The translations under genes were made by a program, and so were the position numbers. Of a DNA stretch of 35,047 nucleotides, positions 1-7,034 are shown piece by piece. Position 1 is the stretch's first letter. The number at the start of each line of letters is the position of its first letter. Below the pieces are notes generated by a model that ran no database searches, had not been told where the DNA came from, and saw only the letters and a program-made list of their open reading frames with translations. The stretch is from assembly GCA_016188575.1 (NCBI GenBank), contig JACPHN010000197.1, positions 1 through 35,047 of the forward strand. The letters are read 5' to 3'. The DNA comes from Candidatus Schekmanbacteria bacterium (GTDB taxonomy: Bacteria; CSSED10-310; JACPHN01).

Positions 1-300
1 CGAGGTAGGCAGGCAGACCTGCCAGAGCAGTCATTCCGCTCGAGGTTCCTTCCTCCTCGTATGTATAAGGAAGAACACCGGATGCTAGCATCGCGACCAT
101 CTTGGATCCTTGTATACATGGGGAAACGGTCTATATGACATGCATATAGTAGCATATTTTCGCTGCCGTGTCAATAGGGAGATGCGAAATGCAATATCGA
201 CATCATTATATAATCTACCGATATCCGCACTATGATCAAGCGGATACAGGGTTGTCCAGCGTCGAGTGTGCGCGCGACTTCCAGCCCCCTCCACCTCGGC

Positions 301-399
301 ACGGTGGAATGCTACCTCGAGGCGCGGGGACGGCGGCATGGCTTGCTCCTGGACTTCGCCAAGACCCGCCTCGAGCTCGGGCGCATCATCCGCATATAA
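301..399 (+). pseudogene. Remnant resembling the C-terminus of a GxxExxY protein
   Basis: Frame 1 from 301 to the TAA at 397-399 reads TVECYLEARGRRHGLLLDF followed by AKTRLELGRIIRI. GxxExxY-family proteins typically end with a helix of the type YLxATGxxxGLLLNFGxxxLExxRI, and the match in spacing and character is good. Nothing upstream in this frame looks like the front of that family: there is no GxxExxY motif and no start codon with a ribosome site. I read it as a tail left after deletion. The assignment rests on about 30 residues of recalled family pattern, so chance similarity is possible. Confidence 0.35.
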
Positions 400-753
400 C
401 CTGCTCCTCCTGATTTTCTGGCCGCTCTACTCGGTTCCCACAGCGGGGCATCGAATCCGTCCGCCCGCATCTGCTCAGGCTGCGAGCTCGTCCAGACGAG
501 CCGACCAGCGTACAAGCGTCTCGTCGCGGCCCCCTCTGTCCCCGCGTCGCCGGCCTGCCTCTGGTCGCGCTTCAGCCCTGACCGTACGGCGCTGGTGAAG
601 ACGGAACCCCAGATTACCGCTCAGCCATCGCATCGATTGCCTTTGGCCGGTGGATCAAGGCATGCCCGATTCACCGCCCCTTGCCCGTTCCACCCGCACG
701 AGCGATATTCGCTGGCGCGCACTCAGGCGAACACCGCGCCCTTCATTCGCTAG

Positions 754-912
754 AGCTCGGCGGTTCTGCACCTGCGCGAGCTCCGCTCGATCGAGGAGGT
801 GGCGAAACAATCGGGCAATACGCTCGTGTTCCTGCCACCTCGCGGCCTCCCAGAGGCATTCGGCGGCCTGGCGCCGCAAGAGCCCGCCGACGCCCCGGCC
901 GAGCGCTCGTGA
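754..912 (+). pseudogene. Remnant resembling the C-terminus of an SPFH/band-7 protein
   Basis: Frame 1 after the TAG at 751-753 reads AVLHLRELRSIEEVAKQSG, then NTLVFLPPRGLPEAFGGLA, ending at TGA 910-912. Prohibitin/stomatin-like proteins often end with a helix followed by a short strand of the type LxxLExIAxxxxxTLVFLP. The segment just before the stop (TQANTAPFIR) could belong to the same gene, interrupted by the TAG. No start and no N-terminal band-7 domain are present. Family assignment is tentative. Confidence 0.3.
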
Positions 913-1199
913 CGCGCACGTTCGACGCGGGCTGGCGTGCCCCGCGACGCCGAGCCGTGTTATAGTGTTTCCCAGGCGACGGGCGCCGATGGCTTCCTGC
1001 GGCACGGCCCGCGCCGGTGTATGTACGTGACCGTGGCAACGGACATGTCTCAGGTCGCAGGGTTCGGAGCAGCTCGGGGAAACGGTGAACTTACGTAGAC
1101 ATTAGTGGACTTTGCGCCTGGACATCATGCCCTCCGCGAAAGCCGGATCTCACGGATTGAGGATTGAGACCCACTGCTTGGTCGAGTCGAGCTCGTCAC

Positions 1200-1227
1200 T
1201 TGACACATGGCCTTCCGATGGTATGAT
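1200..1227 (+). promoter_or_regulatory. Sigma-70-type promoter for the TnpB-related gene
   Basis: TTGACA at 1200-1205 and TATGAT at 1222-1227 are separated by 16 bases, a near-consensus pair. It lies 44 bases before the ATG at 1272, which is preceded by AGGAG at 1256-1260. The -10 element lies inside an imperfect palindrome (GGTATGATCGTACC, 1220-1233), so autorepression by a bound protein is conceivable. This is the best promoter match I found in the window. Confidence 0.6.
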
Positions 1228-1271
1228 CGTACCCTGCTGCACTTGACGGAATCCCAGGAGAGCCTGCGTGC

Positions 1272-2867
1272 ATGCAAACAACGACTAGCAGCCGCATTCT
1301 GGATCCTACGCTGGATTCAAAACTAGAGATAATCGCGAAATACCTCTCGCGATTGGAGCGTCTGTACTTTGTCGACCGGTATGTCCGTGGCAGAGAGGTC
1401 AAGGCACTAAAGAAGGCCTATATCGAACTTTACGGCATTACCGCGCGGCAATTCAATGCAATCCGCATCAGCGTTGACGGGATGGTCACCGGCTATCGCG
1501 AGGGACTCAAAGGACGCATAGAGGATCTCCAGAATCGAATCGCCTGTTTGAAGCGAAAGGTCGCTGATCTCGAGAAGACGCTTGGTGATGAACAAAGAAA
1601 ACCTGATCGAGATCTGAAGCGCTGCCGAAGCTTACGGTTTACGCTCCATCAGAAAAAGCGTCGTTTGGCGATGCTGCAGTCGCGATTGGCGATGGCCAAG
1701 CAGGACCTGGCAACAGGCAAGGTCCGGTTTTGTTTTGGTGGCAGAAAGCTTTTTGGCGCCCAAAACCACCTGAAGCAAAACCGCCTTGCTTCTCACCGGG
1801 CATGGCGCGTGCGTTGGCGACAGGTTCGCGGTGGTGGCTTCTTCTGTCTTGGATCCAAGGGAGAAACGGCGGGCAATCAGACTTGCGTCATCAACCAAGA
1901 CCTGAGTAGCTTACGCCTGCGGATCCCACCCGCGTTGGTCGGGGAGCTTGGCGGTACCTACCTGTCGCTACCTGTCAGGTTTTCCTATGGTCGAGAGCAG
2001 CTTGTCGCGGCACTACGAAGTGGCCAAGCCATCAGCTACAGGATTTGTCGGGGCAAGAAGGACCGCTGGTACGTCCATGCTTCGACCGAACGAATCGACC
2101 TTCCCTTGGTGACACATTGGCAAGCTGGCGCGATCGGGGTGGATCTCAACGCGGATCACGTGGCGATAGCCGAGACCGATCGCTTCGGCAACCCGGCCTT
2201 CTTGACCGCGATGTCCCTGGTGTTGTGGGGCAGGCGCAGCCAACAGGTTCTGGCGCAAATTGGGGAGGTATGTGCGCGGATTGTGCAAATCGCTTTTGAT
2301 GCAAGCAAGCCTCTCGTGATCGAGGCGCTCGATTTCGCCAAGAAAAAGGCTCGTCTTCGTGAGATGAATCCGAAACAGTCGCGCAAACTGTCATCGTTTG
2401 CCTATCGAACATTCGACCTTATGCTGCATTCGCGAGCGCAAAAAGCCGGTGTGGAAGTGATCGCGGTCAATCCCGCCTTCACGAGCATCATCGGCGAAGC
2501 GAATTGGCAGCAAGCACTTGGTATCAGCGTTCACACCGCGGCAGCGCTGGCCATTGCGCGTCGCGGTTTGCTTCTTCGAGAAACGCCCAAGCGCCGTGTC
2601 GCCTCCGTAGGACCTGCAAGGATCCGTTCGGAGAAAGTATGGCGCTGGTGGGGGCGTTTCTTGGCTCGGCGGCGTCAGGAACGCGCTCGGAGTAGAGCGA
2701 AAGCAACACGCTTGGCTGTACCTGCTTCGCCCAAGGGAAGTAAGGCCGGTCTTGGCGGCAATCTCCGAAAAGCCGGTGGAATTCCGGCCGCAAGTCGGGA
2801 AAGCTGTTCGCCCGGCGAAGAAAACAGCGTGGCTATCAACGATGTCCACGTTTGTCTACCTTTCTAG
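1272..2867 (+). CDS. IS200/IS605 family TnpB-related protein
   Basis: 531 aa. It resembles the TnpB-related (IS605 OrfB-like) accessory proteins, whose TnpB relatives are RNA-guided RuvC-fold nucleases of IS200/IS605 elements. RuvC I is GVDLNADHVAIAE with Asp291, RuvC II is VIEALDF with Glu351, and the third conserved block reads NPAFTSIIG followed by SVHTAAALAIARR. In canonical TnpB the third block carries a catalytic Asp after a four-Cys zinc ribbon. Here His421 is followed by Ala-rich sequence, no Asp is seen in that block, and no CxxC pairs occur. The first 120 residues are basic and helical (residues 80-150 look coiled coil), as in the guide-binding part of TnpB. No tnpA lies nearby. G+C is lower than in the flanks, consistent with transfer. 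The Arg/Lys-rich last 80 residues may be read-through of a 3' region that in TnpB elements overlaps the guide RNA. The start is supported by AGGAG and the promoter at 1200-1227. Confidence 0.8.
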   Translation: MQTTTSSRILDPTLDSKLEIIAKYLSRLERLYFVDRYVRGREVKALKKAYIELYGITARQFNAIRISVDGMVTGYREGLKGRIEDLQNRIACLKRKVADLEKTLGDEQRKPDRDLKRCRSLRFTLHQKKRRLAMLQSRLAMAKQDLATGKVRFCFGGRKLFGAQNHLKQNRLASHRAWRVRWRQVRGGGFFCLGSKGETAGNQTCVINQDLSSLRLRIPPALVGELGGTYLSLPVRFSYGREQLVAALRSGQAISYRICRGKKDRWYVHASTERIDLPLVTHWQAGAIGVDLNADHVAIAETDRFGNPAFLTAMSLVLWGRRSQQVLAQIGEVCARIVQIAFDASKPLVIEALDFAKKKARLREMNPKQSRKLSSFAYRTFDLMLHSRAQKAGVEVIAVNPAFTSIIGEANWQQALGISVHTAAALAIARRGLLLRETPKRRVASVGPARIRSEKVWRWWGRFLARRRQERARSRAKATRLAVPASPKGSKAGLGGNLRKAGGIPAASRESCSPGEENSVAINDVHVCLPF

Positions 2868-2880
2868 GAACGGTATCATC

Positions 2881-4041
2881 ATGAAGGCGTGGTTGTTTCG
2901 ACTTCAGATTGCGCTTCTCGTGTGTATGGCGAGCGCGGGGCCACTGCTCGAAAACGAGGTGCTCGCGAAGTACGCGCCGTGGCTCGCCGCGGGCGCGCTC
3001 CTGTTGATTGCCTCACGAGGCGTGCGAAAAACGTATGGCCGCGCTCATCCGAACCGGCTTGCCGCGGCTTCGGCCGGCGCGGCGGAGCCGCTTCCCCTCG
3101 CGCTCGACTGGACCTGGTACGTCCGCGCCTTCATCAGTTGGCTGGACGCCTTCAAGCGCACCTATCTGGTCACTCCGGGCCTCTACTTTACGGGCGACCG
3201 ATACTGCCGGGATGACCCGCTGCTCGTGACGGCAAATTGCCAGCTCACCGTGTTCCTGCTTCTCCGCAACCTGAGAGCCATTCGCGTCCGGCTGCTCGTC
3301 GTCGACACGGATGGCATCAACGTGTGGTGCGCTGGCAGCAAGGGGCGTTTCTCCAATGCCGCGATCCTGACGGAGCTGGAGCGATATCCGCGAGAGCTCC
3401 TGACGACCCACAGATTCCTCGATCTGATCCTGCCCAAACTGGGACTCGCCGGAGTAGATATTCGCGCGCTTCGGCAGGAGCATATCAAGCCGATCATCGG
3501 CCCCATCCTCGCCAAGGACCTGCCCGCCTACCTGGAGTCACCTCCGTACCGCGACTGTGATGACCAACGCGTGCTCTTCGGGCTGCAGTCGCGGCTGTTT
3601 ACCTGGCTACCCGGCCTCATGCAATACGTGGCGTATAACCTGTGGCTCGTGGTGGCCCTGATCGGTATCGAGGCGATCTGGGGGATCGCCGCGCCGTTGT
3701 GGGTATTGCCTCTCACCGCCGCCCTGGCCACCGCGTATCCCGTGTTCTTCCCGCGACTCCCGGGCAGGCGGTTCGCGATCAAGGGCCTGTGGCTGGCGAG
3801 CGCAGCCTGCCTGGCGCTGCTCGTCTCTGCGCTTTTCTCGCCGGCGCTTCGACCTCCACTGCCGGCTGCCGCCGCCTTCATCTTCGCCACGAGTCTGTTC
3901 ATTGGTCTGTCGTACACCGGCAATTCGGCGGTCAGCAACTACACGCGCGTGCGCGCCGAAATCGCCCGATTTCTACCGCTCAACGTCCTGCTTTACGTGG
4001 CTAGCTTCATACTCTACCTTGCCGGAGGTGTGGCACAATGA
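2881..4041 (+). CDS. HgcA-like corrinoid membrane protein (divergent mercury-methylation family)
   Basis: 386 aa. HgcA carries a methyl-cobamide whose lower axial ligand is a Cys in the cap-helix motif NVWCA(A/G)GK, and it transfers the methyl group to mercury. Visible here are a corrinoid-domain entry VTPGLY (about residue 97) and LVTAN (about 113), then LLVVDTDGINVWCAGSKGRF with Cys150. These are followed by the DLILPKLGLAGVDI and GPILAKDLPAYL segments typical of the fold. The C-terminal half has five hydrophobic spans (about 249-268, 270-290, 300-318, 322-343, 364-384) with LPGRRFAIKG and SYTGNSAVSNYTRVRAEI, matching the HgcA membrane-domain signatures (LPGRAFxxKG and FTGxSTYTSxxGV). These rule out a plain CdhE-type corrinoid subunit. 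Oddities are Ser153 where Gly is expected, and an N-terminal hydrophobic pair (6-22, 31-46) not usual for HgcA. The ATG at 2881 follows TAGGAA; a start at 2752 would run inside the TnpB-related gene. The stop overlaps the next start by ATGA. The substrate is not proven to be mercury. Confidence 0.85.
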   Translation: MKAWLFRLQIALLVCMASAGPLLENEVLAKYAPWLAAGALLLIASRGVRKTYGRAHPNRLAAASAGAAEPLPLALDWTWYVRAFISWLDAFKRTYLVTPGLYFTGDRYCRDDPLLVTANCQLTVFLLLRNLRAIRVRLLVVDTDGINVWCAGSKGRFSNAAILTELERYPRELLTTHRFLDLILPKLGLAGVDIRALRQEHIKPIIGPILAKDLPAYLESPPYRDCDDQRVLFGLQSRLFTWLPGLMQYVAYNLWLVVALIGIEAIWGIAAPLWVLPLTAALATAYPVFFPRLPGRRFAIKGLWLASAACLALLVSALFSPALRPPLPAAAAFIFATSLFIGLSYTGNSAVSNYTRVRAEIARFLPLNVLLYVASFILYLAGGVAQ

Positions 4042-4292
4042 TCGAGCTGCGGCCAGCGGCGTGCAATGGTTGTGGAGCCTGCGTCAAGGTTTGTCCCCAT
4101 GGCGTTCTCGCGATGGAGGAGCGCAAGGCGCGGCTCGTCGCGGAGGAGCGCTGTATCGAGTGCGGCGCCTGCCAGCTCAATTGCCACGAAGGCGCCGTTC
4201 AGGTGACCAAGGGAGCTGGATGCATAGTCTACATCGTGCTGAAGGACATCCTCGGCCTGGACGCCGACGCCATTTTGGGAGCGCCGGTCTGA
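4038..4292 (+). CDS. HgcB-like 2[4Fe-4S] ferredoxin
   Basis: 84 aa. HgcB is the small ferredoxin that reduces the HgcA corrinoid and is thought to bind mercury. Cluster motif 1 is C9NGC12GAC15VKVC19P and motif 2 is C39IEC42GAC45QLNC49, the second followed by His rather than Pro. After motif 2 comes KGAGCIVYIV with Cys62, which matches the extra conserved Cys of HgcB (GVGCAxYI). HgcB proteins usually end in a Cys pair thought to receive mercury; this one ends ILGAPV with no Cys. It overlaps the HgcA-like gene by ATGA, so the two are almost certainly translated together. The overlap, the gene order and the GxGC segment make HgcB a much better call than a generic ferredoxin. Confidence 0.85.
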   Translation: MIELRPAACNGCGACVKVCPHGVLAMEERKARLVAEERCIECGACQLNCHEGAVQVTKGAGCIVYIVLKDILGLDADAILGAPV

Positions 4293-4322
4293 TCGTTGGC
4301 GTGATTTCGGATGGGCTCCGCG

Positions 4323-7034
4323 ATGAATGACCGATTCCCCATTGTCCGTGCGTTCGCGCTGGTGCTCGCGCTTGGCGCTGCCGGCCGGGCGAGCGGCGCC
4401 TGGTCGCGGGACCAGGCATCCTGGAGCGCGGCGCCGTGGTCGGTTCAGCGCGTGTCGGATCTGCCCGCCAATTTGCGCGGCGTCCGTTTCGCGCCGGACG
4501 GGCTCAACGGGTGGATCACAGGTGCCGGCGTCAGCCCCTGGGATGGCCCCGACTTCACCGATTCGACCTCGGACGCCTTGATCCTCCACACCTCCGATGG
4601 TGGCACGAGCTGGCAAGAGCAGGTGAGCGGCGTCCACGGCGACCTGCGTGCGGTCCACGCCTTCGATGATCGCGTCGCTGCTGCCGCCGGCGATGCCCTG
4701 GTGCTCACTGATGATGGCGGCAGGAGCTGGACCGCCGCGAGCGCACCGTCGCTCCCCGCCGAAATGCGCGCCGTCTGGATGCTCGACCCGCAAGTCGCGC
4801 TCATCGCCGCACTGGGAGGGCTCTATCGCACCGCCGACGGCGGGGCTTCGGTGCTGCCGGTACCGGAGACCGCCAACGAGGACCTGACCTTCGACGCCAT
4901 TTTCTTCCTCGACGCGCTCCACGGGTGGGCCGCGGCACTGGATGCGTCGACCGCGACCGGCGACACCTCGTCTTATCTGATCTTCGCGACGAGCGATGCG
5001 CAGAGCTGGGTCCAGGTGGGGAGCGCCACCGTGCGGGCGGATTATCCCGGCGCCGCGGCCGACCTGTGGTTCCGCGACGGCGCCACCGGGATTCTCGCCG
5101 GTCACGGTGCCTTCATGCGCACGACCGACGGCGGCGCCACGTGGGCGGACATCGCGGAGCTCGAACCGCCGATCGATCTCGCGCAGGTTCGGCCCGGCGG
5201 GCTCGACTTTCTCGACGACACGCGCGGCGTCGTGGCGCTCGGCAGGGCCGGCACCGTCTACGGCACGGAGGACGGCGGGGAATCGTGGACGGCGTGGGCG
5301 CAGAGCCACCCGCGGTCGCCGCTCAACGGCGTCGCCTACCCGTCCCAGGGGTCTGTTCTCGCCGTGGGTGACGGCGGGGTGATTGCGCGGAGCACAAATG
5401 GCGGCGTCACGTGGATGACCGATGCCTCCGGCGATGCCGCGGCGATGGTCGACGTCGCGTTCGCGTCCCAGTCGATCGCCTACGCAGCCGGGCGGACGAC
5501 GCTGCTCAAGAGCACCGACGGCGGCGTGAGCTGGATCGACCTGACGCTCAACCTGGGGGCGGTGCTGGCGCCGGCTACGCTGGTCCCCGCGGTCGCGCGG
5601 CTGAGCGCGCCGGTGGAGGATGTCGTCTTTGCCTGGGCGCAGTCGGCGACGCTCTTCCGTTCGACGGACGGCGGTGCCAGCTTTGAAGAGCGCAACGGCG
5701 CCGTGGATTGCGCGGATGGTCTGGCTTTTGCCTCGGCGTCCGTCGGCTGGTGTCGCAGCGATGACGCGATCCAGCACAGCACGGACGGCGGTGCCACGTG
5801 GTCTGAAGCGCTGGCGGGCTTTTCGGGCGGCGGCGATCTCGTGGCAACGGATACGGACAAGGCCTGGGCCGCCAACGGCGCCGGGCGGATCGCGAGGCTG
5901 GCGGACGACGGCACCTGGAAGGTGGTCCATGTCGAGCCCGGCGCCTCGTTCGAGGACATCGCGTTTTCCGGGGCGTCGATCGGCGCCGTCGTCGGTTCGA
6001 GCAGCCTCAGCACGAGCTCAGGAGGCGTCCTGGGCGCATGGTCGCCGTTTGCGCCTCCAGTATCGCGGCACGTAGCGCTGGCCGCCGCTGCCCACTGGCT
6101 GGTGGGCGGCGTGGATGCGCTTTTCGCGTCGACGGATGGCGGCGCTTCGTGGGCGAGTCTGGCGCGGTCCACGGATAACGCGCTCATTAATGCTCTCGCG
6201 TCCGACGGCGCTCATCGGTCGGCTGCCGCGTCGCGGCGCGGGCTGCTCGAGCTCCACACCGATCAGGCTCCGCCCGCCGATCTCCGGGCTCGAGTCACCG
6301 CTGAGGGTGCCGTGGAGCTGAGCTGGACGCGATCCGCGCAAGCCGATGTGGCCGGGTATCGCGTCTACCGTTCCACGCGCGCGGGCACCGGATTTGCGTT
6401 GCTGGGCGACGGGCAGACCACCGAGCCGAATTATCTCGATGCTTCGGCCGCGCCAGGCGTTTCCCACTATTATGTGGTGACCTCGGTCTGCATTGGAGGA
6501 TCAGAAAGCGGGTACAGTCGCCGCGCGTTCGCGAGAGTTAGCGAGAGGAGCGGTGAGGAAGGGCGGATTCCGCTGCAGTTGCTGCGCTTGGTGGCGCCGG
6601 ATGGCGCCGACCGCACGCAAGACTTGAGCTGCGAGGTCGATGGCGACGCGACGCGATGCTGTCTGCCCGACGCTGGGGGTGGCAGCTATCGACTGGATGT
6701 TCTCGACAGCACCCATGTCAGTATCCATGCCGCCACCTGTTCGCTCGGCGGCGGCGCGGCCCGTCCAGAATGGAAGCCCGGCGACGGCGCGCGGCCGGGT
6801 CGCGCGCTCGTCTCCATGTATCGACCTGAAGGCATCAACGATCCGTTCGTCCTGGAGCTCGGCTCGGCGATTCCCGTCACCGCGGTTCCGGCGAATGGTG
6901 GTCTTCTGTACGCCCTGCTCGTGGTCGCGCCGGCGATGCGACGGAGCCCGGGGCGCACCGGCGCTCTCAGGCGCGACCGCGAAACGGCCGCAAGAGTCGC
7001 TCGGCAGCGGCGCGGCTCCGCCACCATCTGCTGA
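4323..7034 (+). CDS. Secreted YCF48/BNR-repeat protein with fibronectin type III domain
   Basis: 903 aa. The N-terminus has a signal peptide (MNDRFPIVRAFALVLALGAA, cleavage near ASG-AW). About eleven Asp-box repeats of the STDGGxSW type follow (for example HTSDGGTSW, TEDGGESW, STDGGVSW, STDGGASW), spaced as in seven-bladed propellers, so probably one and a half to two propellers over residues 30-640. A fibronectin type III domain follows at about 648-740 (VELSWTRS, VAGYRVYRST, YYVVTS). The last 150 residues are unrecognised and include two Cys pairs. Propellers of this type are found in secreted sialidase-like and YCF48-like proteins; no catalytic residues can be assigned. An alternative ATG at 4311 adds four residues. 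It starts 30 bases after the hgcB-like stop on the same strand and could be co-transcribed, although a functional link to mercury is not implied. Its 3' end overlaps the convergent kinase gene by 68 bases. Confidence 0.75.
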   Translation: MNDRFPIVRAFALVLALGAAGRASGAWSRDQASWSAAPWSVQRVSDLPANLRGVRFAPDGLNGWITGAGVSPWDGPDFTDSTSDALILHTSDGGTSWQEQVSGVHGDLRAVHAFDDRVAAAAGDALVLTDDGGRSWTAASAPSLPAEMRAVWMLDPQVALIAALGGLYRTADGGASVLPVPETANEDLTFDAIFFLDALHGWAAALDASTATGDTSSYLIFATSDAQSWVQVGSATVRADYPGAAADLWFRDGATGILAGHGAFMRTTDGGATWADIAELEPPIDLAQVRPGGLDFLDDTRGVVALGRAGTVYGTEDGGESWTAWAQSHPRSPLNGVAYPSQGSVLAVGDGGVIARSTNGGVTWMTDASGDAAAMVDVAFASQSIAYAAGRTTLLKSTDGGVSWIDLTLNLGAVLAPATLVPAVARLSAPVEDVVFAWAQSATLFRSTDGGASFEERNGAVDCADGLAFASASVGWCRSDDAIQHSTDGGATWSEALAGFSGGGDLVATDTDKAWAANGAGRIARLADDGTWKVVHVEPGASFEDIAFSGASIGAVVGSSSLSTSSGGVLGAWSPFAPPVSRHVALAAAAHWLVGGVDALFASTDGGASWASLARSTDNALINALASDGAHRSAAASRRGLLELHTDQAPPADLRARVTAEGAVELSWTRSAQADVAGYRVYRSTRAGTGFALLGDGQTTEPNYLDASAAPGVSHYYVVTSVCIGGSESGYSRRAFARVSERSGEEGRIPLQLLRLVAPDGADRTQDLSCEVDGDATRCCLPDAGGGSYRLDVLDSTHVSIHAATCSLGGGAARPEWKPGDGARPGRALVSMYRPEGINDPFVLELGSAIPVTAVPANGGLLYALLVVAPAMRRSPGRTGALRRDRETAARVARQRRGSATIC

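Larger units (their letters stand above)
1..1271. other. Decayed AT-richer region before the TnpB-related gene
   Basis: No intact gene is supported here. The first 250 or so bases are visibly AT-richer than the rest of the window and hold no readable protein. The remainder is GC-rich and carries two short stretches that read like C-terminal ends of known protein families, annotated separately. Bases 1030-1195 show nothing recognisable. A mixture of gene tails, composition change and an adjacent TnpB-related gene is what a degraded integration site looks like, but no attachment site or tRNA is visible. Confidence 0.5.

Noticed and set aside
2752-2880. Upstream ATG extending the HgcA-like protein by 43 residues
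   Set aside because: It lies inside the TnpB-related gene; the ATG at 2881 has TAGGAA at proper spacing.
2881-4041. CdhE/AcsC corrinoid subunit instead of HgcA
   Set aside because: The five-span membrane domain with HgcA signatures and the overlapping HgcB-like gene favour HgcA; no CO dehydrogenase genes are near.
4014-5930. Minus-strand open frame of 638 codons antisense to the HgcB-like and BNR genes
   Set aside because: Arg/Gly/Ala-rich translation without any domain, entirely antisense to well-supported genes; a by-product of high G+C.
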